From Gordionus sp. m RMFG-2023 (taxonomy: Eukaryota; Nematomorpha; Gordioida; Chordodea; Parachordodidae): a stretch of 64,000 nt of DNA. The stretch lies in NCBI RefSeq assembly GCF_954871325.1, contig NC_088775.1, positions 53,793,561 through 53,857,560 of the forward strand. The letters run 5' to 3'. Each line of letters begins with the position of its first letter. Positions within the stretch are counted from its first letter, which is position 1. Below the pieces are notes generated by a model. It saw only the letters and a program-made list of their open reading frames with translations. It was not told where the DNA came from and made no database searches. A program made the position numbers and the translations under genes. This document shows, piece by piece, positions 57,685 to 64,000 of the stretch.

Positions 57685-57689
57685 GTCGT

Positions 57690-57956
57690 CGTGAAGGCTC
57701 GATTTTAGGTAAGCGACGGAACCTTCGTTGAGTGGAATATACCAGTCTCTCTGTGAACATGAGGAGGGTCGTGGAGTAAGGACAACGGAATTGTCCAATG
57801 GTCTGGGCTTCAGCTAATAAGGGGTGAGGGAAGTTAGAAAGCTGGCTAATGTGTGAGTCAGATGAAAGACGAGAGACGATGAAACCACTGATGAAAAGAG
57901 TTAGAGGTGATCGTAATCCGATACCCCCGAGCTTGCATGGAAGTGATGCTTGTAAC
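57690..57956 (-). pseudogene. LINE-B upstream part (post-RT block)
   Basis: Minus strand: ASLPCKLGGIGLRSPLTLFI near 57,940-57,890, the counterpart of ATLPCKSGGLGLRSALSIAL in LINE-A, then SGFIVSRLSSDSHISQLSNF. After a frameshift near 57,800 comes QRDWYIPLNEGSVAYLKSSL, then HDD at the LTR junction. The RT proper is missing: the sequence ends at 57,956 where a hAT-like end begins. With the LTR element and one gtcgt removed, this frame runs straight into that at 50,845. Confidence 0.85.
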
Positions 57957-58200
57957 TAGTGTTGTTAATCGACTAAATTTAGTCGACTAACACACGACTA
58001 ACTAATAGTTTTAGTCGAAAAATTCGAGTAAAAACTTTAGCAACTAAATTAGTCTATTAGTTGACTAATTTGGTCGACTAATTTAGTCGACTAAAACGAC
58101 TAATTTAGTCGACTAAAAGAACTAATTAAGTCGACTAAAAGAACTAATTAAGTCGACTAAAAGAACTAATAAAGTCGACTAAATTAAGTCATTAAACATA
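57957..58200. mobile_element. hAT-like end rich in ttagtcgactaa palindromes
   Basis: Starts tagtgttgttaatcgactaa and goes on with about ten copies of tagtcgacta in A+T-rich text, including three tandem copies of agaactaattaagtcgacta (58,115-58,175). The opening is like that of the repeat at 27,518 (tagtgttgttaaacggc). It resembles the subterminal region of a hAT element, but the matching far end is not identified, and the 119-bp satellite follows directly. Confidence 0.55.
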
Positions 58201-58204
58201 ACAT

Positions 58205-59705
58205 AATAGTTATTTTTGATAAATTAGGTAAAAATATATGTTGTAAAGATGTAAAAATAAAATTTCAGTGAAGATGTACCATCATATAAAAATATTAATT
58301 GTTATTTTTGAAAAGTAAATAGATAAAAATATATTTATTGTAAAAGTGTTAAAATAAAATTTCAGTGAAGATGTACCATAGAAGAGTGACAATTGTCATA
58401 ATCGTTATTTTTGAACTTTTTTGAATTTTTTTAAAGTAAATAGGTAAAAATATATATTGTAAAGATGTTAAAATAAAATTTCAGTGAAGATTTACCATAG
58501 AAAAGTGACAATTGTCATAATCATTATTTGTGAACTTTTTTGAATTTTTTCAAAGCAAATAGGTAAAAATATATATTGTAAAGATGTTAAAATAAAATTT
58601 CAATGAAGATGTAACATAGAAAAGTGACAATTGTCATAATCGTTATTTTTGAACTTTTTTGAATTTTTTCAAAACAAATAGGTAAAAATATATATTGTAA
58701 AGATGTTGAAATAAAATTTCAGTGAAGATGTACCATAGAAAAGTGACAATTGTCATAATCGTTATTTTTGAACTTTTTTGATTTTTTTCAAAGCAAATAG
58801 GTAAAAATATATATTGTAAAGATGTTGAATTATAATTTCAGTGAAGATGTACCATAGAAAAGTGACAATTGTCATAATCGTTATTTGTGAACTTATTTGA
58901 ATTTTTTTAAAACAAATAGGTAAAAATATATATTGTAAAGATGTTAAAATAAAATTTCAGTGAAGATGTACCATAGAAAGGTGACAATTGTCATAATCGT
59001 TATTTTTAAACTTTTTTGAATTTTTTTAAAGTAAATAGGTAAAAATATATATTGTAAAGATGTTGAAATAAAATTTCAGTGAAGATGTACCATAGAAAGG
59101 TGACAATTGTCATAATCGTTATTTTTAAACTTTTTTGAATTTTTTTAAAGTAAATAGGTAAAAATACATATTGTAAAGTTGTTAAAATAAAATTTCAGTG
59201 AAGATGTACCAGAGAAAAGTGACAATCGTCATAATCATTATTTTTTAACTTTTTTGAATTTTTTCAAAGCAAATAGGTAAAAATATATATTGTAAAGATG
59301 GTAAAATAAAATTTCAGTGAAGATGTACCATAGAAAAGTGACAATTGTCATAATCGTTATTTGTGAACTTTTTTGAATTTTTTTAAAACAAATAGGTAAA
59401 AATATATATTGTAAAGATGTTAAAATAAAATTTCAGTGAAGATGTACCATAGAAAGGTGACAATTGTCATAATCGTTATTTTTGAACTTTTTTGAAATTT
59501 TTTAAAACAAATAGGTAAAAATATATATTGTAAAGATGTTAAAATAAAATTTCAGTGAAGATGTACCATAGAAAGGTGACAATTGTCATAATCGTTATTT
59601 TTGAACTTTTTTGAATTTTTTTAAAGTAAATAGGTAAAAATATATATTGTAAAGATATTAAAATAAAATTTCAGTTAAGATGTACCATAGAAAAGTAACA
59701 TTTGT
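58205..59705. repeat. 119-bp satellite, about 13 monomers
   Basis: The landmark tttcagtgaagatgtacca recurs at about 58,264, 58,363 and then every 119 bp up to 59,672. Each monomer also holds ggtaaaaatatatattgtaa, the perfect 10-bp palindrome gacaattgtc, and cataatcgttatttttgaac. Monomers are alike at well over nine bases in ten, so the array is young or homogenised. The first units are shorter and more diverged. Unrelated to the 145-bp satellite. Confidence 0.95.
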
Positions 59706-60490
59706 CTATTTTTCAACTTCTTAGCTGAAACGAGCAGACTTTTAAAAACGCCCCTTTATCTTATTGGGCGAGCTAGCTAAATAATATCAAAAATTATGAG
59801 CGGACCGGTTAAAAAATTTTTACTTTTAATTTTTATTTAAAATTTATCAGGTAACATTAATAAATATATGCTTCATAAAATTTTAACATTTGTCCAAAGT
59901 ACAAATAATAATTGTGGATGTTGTATGTGGGAAAAGCTTATGAGATTAAAAAACTTCTTAGATTTTATTTACATGGATGAATATAAATCGACGTGAATAA
60001 AAATATGATTTCACCTGTGGCCCAAAAGAAAAGAAAATTTAATTATTAAATTTTAAATGCACTGTTTGAAATAAGCAGCATCCACGTCAAGATTAAATCA
60101 CAACATAAGATTAGATGAGGTTATGAGATGTGAGCACACTTTTTAATTACATAACCATTTAAATTTTAAAGTAAGTTTATTGATTTTTTAAGGATAGCAC
60201 CATTATTTTTTTGTACATTTCTTTAATTTATTATTTTAGAAAATATAAATCCCTCTTACGTTTCTCTTTCCTAATGTTATTTAAAATTTGTAATAATAAT
60301 TTAGCAAGATTTTTTGGTTTTTTAAATTATTTCATCAAAATGTATTATTTATATTATATTTATTATTTTAAATTTCAATGATTATGCCTTGATGGCGCCA
60401 GTAAGTTTTTGTATAAAATTTTTATTTTCAAAAAAATTCTTATTTTAATTTATATTTAAAAAAAAAAATCTTTTTTAAAATAATTTATAT
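59706..60490. other. A+T-rich stretch, nothing recognised
   Basis: A short G+C-bearing patch, tattgggcgagctagctaaa near 59,763 and gagcggaccggttaaa near 59,798. No coding signal. Confidence 0.55.
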
Positions 60491-60496
60491 TTATAA

Positions 60497-60572
60497 TGAG
60501 TAATTTATCTTTATCTTCTTCTTCAAGCAATGCCATTACTATGATGGATTCTCAAGAGATAGTAGAAGATGA
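60497..60572 (+). other. Possible small first exon, copy 1
   Basis: An ATG at 60,498 opens MSNLSLSSSSSNAITMMDSQ then EIVEDE, followed by GTAATA, a weak splice donor. A related piece lies at 63,748 (MDSQQKNEDD before GTAAGT). The Ser-rich start followed by acidic residues resembles the first exon of many transposases or nuclear proteins, but no second exon is seen. It may belong to the element whose end lies at 57,957. Confidence 0.35.
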
Positions 60573-60602
60573 AGTAATATATTAATTTTATATTTAACAT
60601 CG

Positions 60603-60690
60603 CCGGGGTGGCCTAATGGGTAAGATGTAGGCTTGGAAACACGAGTATGAACAAGGACGCTGGTTCAATCCTGGTAAGAAGCATAAAAAC
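60603..60690 (+). promoter_or_regulatory. tRNA-like head with pol III A and B boxes
   Basis: tggcctaatggg (60,609-60,620) fits the A-box consensus, and ggttcaatcc (60,662-60,671) fits the B box, 41 bases apart, as in tRNA genes. A T-arm with several wobble pairs can be drawn around the B box, but the acceptor arms (gccgggg and aagaagc) do not pair, so this is tRNA-derived and not a tRNA. It sits about 200 bp ahead of the LINE ORF and could serve as an internal RNA polymerase III promoter, or be a separate SINE. Confidence 0.6.
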
Positions 60691-60806
60691 TTTCAAGTTT
60701 TTCTTCGATGACTGATGTGTAAAGACATATGGTATGATAGAATTTCGGAGCTTAGAGATGACACCCCGGTCACCGACAGGCCTGGACAGCCGGGTGCTAA
60801 GGATAC

Positions 60807-61620
60807 TTGTCCAATATGAATATTAAAGCTAGGGCGTTCCCTCCATGCGACGCGCAGGGTGTAGACCTCCATCCTGTGAAAAATAAAGTAAAGGTCAAAG
60901 CAAAGAAGACAAGACTGGCAAGTTTGAATATTGGGACGCTTAAAGGCAAAACGAGAGAATTGGCATCAATGTTGAACAAGAGAAAAGTTGATATAGCGTG
61001 TATACAAGAGACGAAATGGAAAGGACAGAAAACTTTGATGATTGGAGATGGGTATAAATTGTACTATAATGGACTTGTTAGCAATAGGAACGATGTCGGC
61101 ATCATCCTCAGTCAAGATCTAACTTCCTGAGAAGTAGAAGTTAATAGGATCTCCGATAGACTAATGATAAAACTCTGCATTGGTCAATCAATACTACACA
61201 TCCTTTCAGTATATGCTCCTCAATTGCAAATAAGAAGAGAAAGATGACTTTAGAGCTATCCTTGATGAAGCTGTAATGGAAATCGCTAAGGATGACCTAT
61301 TCATAATTGGGACTTAAATGCGCATGTGGGGAAAGCAAGAGATAGCTACAGAAGGCATCATGGTGGTTTTGGATATGGAGAAAGAAATGATGAAGGAGAA
61401 CATGTACTGATATTTGCGCAAGCCTTCGACCTTGCCTTAACCAACACCTATTATAGGAAAAAAGACAGTCATATAACATATGAAAGTGGTACAAGGAAAA
61501 CACAAATAGATTACATGCTAATCTCTCGCAGAAGATTAAAAGATGTAATAGACTGCAAAGTCATCCCAGGAGAAGAATCGCCGCACAACACAAGCTATGG
61601 ATTTACAAATCTCAAATAAA
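60807..61620 (+). pseudogene. RTE LINE endonuclease domain, broken
   Basis: TRLASLNIGTLKGKTRELAS, then KVDIACIQETKWKG with the catalytic Glu, and YKLYYNGLVSNRNDVGIILS (60,896-61,130). One stop and a frameshift follow; SVYAPQ is readable near 61,208. At 61,310 on, a frame change restores LNAHVGKARDSYRRHHGG, GYGERNDEGEHVLIFAQAFD, LALTNTYYRKK and TQIDYMLISRRRLKDV with the DY of the active site. These are the motifs in order of an APE-type LINE endonuclease, which nicks target DNA. The domain is about normal length with roughly four breaks. Confidence 0.9.
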
Positions 61621-62230
61621 TCCACTCAAAATAAGATAAAACTGGAACCATGCATCAAATGGGGCAAATTAAAAACAATGACAGATGCCTTTGCAATCAA
61701 TACAAACATTGAAACAATAAATTGCTCACAAGTCAGTGAAAAAATCTGGACCCATCCAGATTAATAGACACTGCAAAATCGACGCTAGGCTTGACAAGAG
61801 GAGGCAACAAATCACACAAAGAACTATGGTGATGCAAGAGGTACAAACCACTATACAGGAGAAAAAAGCCCTTTATGGTACAAATCCAAAAATGCAGATG
61901 ACAAGTCAAGATACAAAAAATCCAAGAGATTAGCTACAAAGGCGGTGGCTATGGCCAAATCTATGGCATACGATGACATGTACGAAGATCTACATACCAA
62001 AGAAGGGCAAAATAAAATATACAGATTAGCCAAACAGAGAGAAAAGAACTCTAGGGATCGTAGCTCCGAAAGTAATAAAAAATAAAGATGGGAAATTGAT
62101 AATAAAGGAAAAAGAAATAATGAATAGATGGAAAGAATATTTTCAGGAGCTTCTCAACTTTAATTCCCACATATTGCAATCTCGATGAACACTCCCCTTG
62201 TCAAAACCTTGTACAACGGAACAAGAAATA
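61621..62230 (+). pseudogene. RTE LINE linker between endonuclease and RT, decayed
   Basis: Pieces in several frames: KIKLEPCIKWGKLK near 61,640, KSGPIQINRHCKIDARLD near 61,740, the lysine-rich KNADDKSRYKKSKRLATKAV near 61,890, then AKSMAYDDMYEDLHTKEGQN near 61,955-62,010 and RQREKNSRDRS-like text, KNKDGKLIIKEKEIMNRWKE near 62,085-62,140, and YFQELLN. This is the usual RTE linker. At least three frame changes. Confidence 0.8.
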
Positions 62231-63006
62231 ATCACATGCCTCAAGCATATGAAAAACAACAAAGCTAGGGGTCCAGACGATATTCCAATAGAAAGCCTTA
62301 AAGCACTAGGAGATGATGGAATATATCCTCACAAATCTGTACAATAAAATACTTGGAAATGAAGAGGTTTCCCAAAAATGGAGGAAGAGCTATCTAGTTC
62401 TTCAAAAATAAAGGGGATCCACACAATTGTCAAAATTACAGGGGCATAAAACTAATGTCACACTGTCTAAAACTATACGAAAAAATAATAGAAAAAAAAT
62501 TAAGAGATATAATCGAAATAGGAGAGACACAGTTTGGCTTTATGCCTGGAAGATCAACAACCGATGCTATCCATGCAATTAGGCAAATGAGTGAAAAATA
62601 CAGAGAAAAGAACAAAAAGCTACACATGGTCTTTCTCGATCTAGAAAAGGCCTTCGATAGAATCCCAAGAAAACTTATCTGGTGGGCGCTACGCCACAAA
62701 AAAGTTCCCGAAAAATATATAAGAATAATACAGGATATGTATATGGGACATACAACAATGGTCCGTAGCACAACAGGTACTAGCAGGCTTCACAATAGCC
62801 GAAGGAGTTCATCAAGGGTCGGCTCTCAGCCCACTTCTCTTCATTACAGTAATAGATGTATTAGCACAGTTATACCTCAAACAGTCCCGTGGAATATGAT
62901 ATTTGCAGATGATATTGTGATACTTGCCGAATCCAAGGATGAAATGAAAGAAAGATTAGTGAATTGGATAAATATCCTAGAAACGCACGGATTAAAAAGT
63001 AAATAG
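62230..63006 (+). pseudogene. RTE LINE reverse transcriptase domain, broken
   Basis: MKNNKARGPDDIPIESLKAL near 62,250, NYRGIKLMSHCLKLYEKIIE from 62,440, GETQFGFMPGRSTTDAIHAI, LHMVFLDLEKAFDRIPRKLI with the first catalytic Asp (near 62,640), then after a frameshift FTIAEGVHQGSALSPLLFIT near 62,790-62,850, and MIFADDIVILAESKDEM with the catalytic pair (62,896 on). All core RT motifs are present across two or three frames, so the loss of function is by frame breaks and not by motif loss. Confidence 0.92.
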
Positions 63007-63062
63007 AGAAAAGACGGAGTATATGGTGATAGGAGGAGATGAAACGGAGAGTATTGATATAA

Positions 63063-63665
63063 ATGATTGGCAAGATATCCGCAATTAAAAGCTGCAAATA
63101 TTTGGTCTCCACTATACAAACAAACGGCACAATAGAAAAAGAGATAAAGAATAAGATTAATCAAGGGTGGTTAAAGTGGAGATCTTTATCTGGAGTGCTA
63201 TTTGACAAAAGAATCTTACACAAATTAAAGGGAAAGATCTACAGTTCCATAGTACAACCAACTATTCTATATAGTTCTGAAACATGGCCAACCAAAGAAT
63301 CAGACGAGAGAAGTCTACAAACTATGGAGATGAGAATGCTGAGGATGATTGCTGGGGTAACAAGAAAGGATAAGGTGCGCAGTACAAGAATACTAAATAG
63401 TTTAAAGGTAGTGCCCATTAAGACTAAGTTAATGGTAAACAGACTTAGGTTGTATGGGCACACAATGAGAAGGCCTATGAACTACATAGGAAATAAAGTT
63501 GAAAGTTTGGAAGTGATGGGCAAACGTAAAAGAGCAAAACTTCAATGGGGCCATAAAGTTAGAGCCAATATAAAGAAGTATAAAATTGATAAAAGAGATT
63601 GTATGAATAACATAAAGTGGAGAGAGATGTTGAAGGAGCTTACCACCAGAAAAGGTGAAAGCTAA
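63063..63665 (+). pseudogene. RTE LINE C-terminal region
   Basis: 200 open codons: CKYLVSTIQTNGTIEKEIKN, KINQGWLKWRSLSGVLFDKR, then VQPTILYSSETWPTKESDER, LQTMEMRMLRMIAGVTRKDK and the end REMLKELTTRKGES. This matches the conserved thumb/C-terminal part of the RTE group (YG-E-W motif as YSSETW; RMLRW-type motif as RMLRM). It is the least damaged part of the element, as expected for a LINE 3' end. Confidence 0.9.
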
Positions 63666-63739
63666 AGAGAAAAAAAAAAAAAATTTAAAACTAACCCAAT
63701 GTTATATAAAAAAAGACCTTATTTAGAGATTTGGAGTTA

Positions 63740-63792
63740 GAAAATACTAATACTATTATGGATTCTCAACAGAAGAATGAAGATGATGTAAG
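63740..63792 (+). other. Possible small first exon, copy 2
   Basis: ctattatggattctcaacag encodes MDSQQKNEDD followed by a strong donor GTAAGT at about 63,787. It resembles the exon-like piece at 60,535-60,572 (actatgatggattctcaaga). The similarity also covers the bases just before the ATG and the T-rich sequence after the donor. No downstream exon is present before the window ends. Confidence 0.35.
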
Positions 63793-63834
63793 TTTTAATA
63801 TTTTTTTATATATTTAATTTAAATTATTATACCT

Positions 63835-64000
63835 AATTAGTGTTTTCGGCCTGGGTTCAAGCCTGTTCAGAAGTTATTTAATATGATACCAATTTAGATA
63901 AATGATAAAAATATTTTATTCAAAAATAGCGCACGGGTCGGGCTTCAGTCGACTCATGACTAATTAACCGGTTTGAATATGAGTCGTTTTGCCGGCCCCG
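63835..64000. repeat. G+C-rich patch at the right edge
   Basis: ttcggcctgggttcaagcct at 63,844, cacgggtcgggcttcagtcg at 63,933 and a run-out with ccggtttgaa and gccggccccg. It is similar in style to the gggcc patches elsewhere and is probably the start of another small element cut by the window edge. Confidence 0.4.

Larger units (their letters stand above)
60603..63690 (+). mobile_element. RTE-type LINE with tRNA-like 5' head
   Basis: A plus-strand non-LTR retrotransposon encoding an apurinic-type endonuclease (60,870-61,620) and reverse transcriptase (62,230-63,665) in one ORF, of the kind annotated in animals as craniofacial-development-protein-2-like. It ends with the stop near 63,664 and an A-rich tail (63,665-63,690). 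The start is placed at the tRNA-like sequence because no other 5' boundary is visible. No convincing target duplication was found. At least eight stops or frameshifts make it inactive. Confidence 0.88.

Noticed and set aside
58205-59705. CRISPR-like array
   Set aside because: The 119-bp units are repeated over their whole length with no unique spacers, and the setting is eukaryotic; it is a satellite.
60603-60690. A functional tRNA gene
   Set aside because: A and B boxes are good but the acceptor arms do not pair and the anticodon arm is poor.

Overview
This window looks like animal (metazoan) nuclear DNA, very A+T-rich, probably from an invertebrate. The grounds are spliced-looking transposase genes, many hAT elements with 8-bp target duplications, a pogo-type element with a psq-like HTH exon and a PHD-like finger, an RTE-type LINE, a second LINE family common in invertebrates, a Ty3/gypsy LTR element and two satellites. 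The species cannot be named from sequence alone. I found no convincing intact host gene, so the window is best read as a repeat-dominated, pericentromere-like region.

Layout. 1-18,686: an array of about 145-bp monomers with higher-order structure, split by three DNA transposons: pogo-like (5,091-7,885, TA duplication), hAT-A (8,028-10,138) and hAT-B (11,584-13,989), both with 8-bp duplications. All three landed in the same 10 bp of the monomer. 18,687-28,443: A+T-rich sequence with a hAT-C fragment, hAT-D (22,976-25,933, carrying a long inverted duplication of its transposase), a hAT-H fragment and G+C-rich repeat patches. 28,444-34,488: hAT-E, holding a TA-flanked element with gtgcgcac ends (28,803-32,128), which itself holds hAT-F (29,763-31,463). 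34,489-36,233: a second hAT-A copy. 36,329-40,945: two hAT-G copies in opposite orientation.

41,745-43,880: a 5'-truncated LINE (LINE-A). 44,830-50,160: a hAT-B derivative, a tRNA-like sequence, a foldback and short tandem repeats. 50,165-57,956: a second copy of the LINE-A family (LINE-B, minus strand) split by a 6.8-kb Ty3/gypsy element (50,846-57,684) with a 5-bp duplication. 57,957-59,705: a hAT-like end followed by a 119-bp satellite. 60,603-63,690: an RTE-type LINE headed by a tRNA-like A-box/B-box sequence.

Together these are layers of insertions: satellite, then DNA transposons, then elements inside elements. Empty-site comparison and target duplications give the order of events. Every transposase or polymerase reading frame seen is interrupted, so none looks active as it stands. 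The best candidates for something new are the shared insertion site in the satellite, the inverted transposase duplication in hAT-D, the tRNA-like head of the RTE LINE, the unclassified gtgcgcac element, and the nuclease-like C-terminus of the second LINE family.
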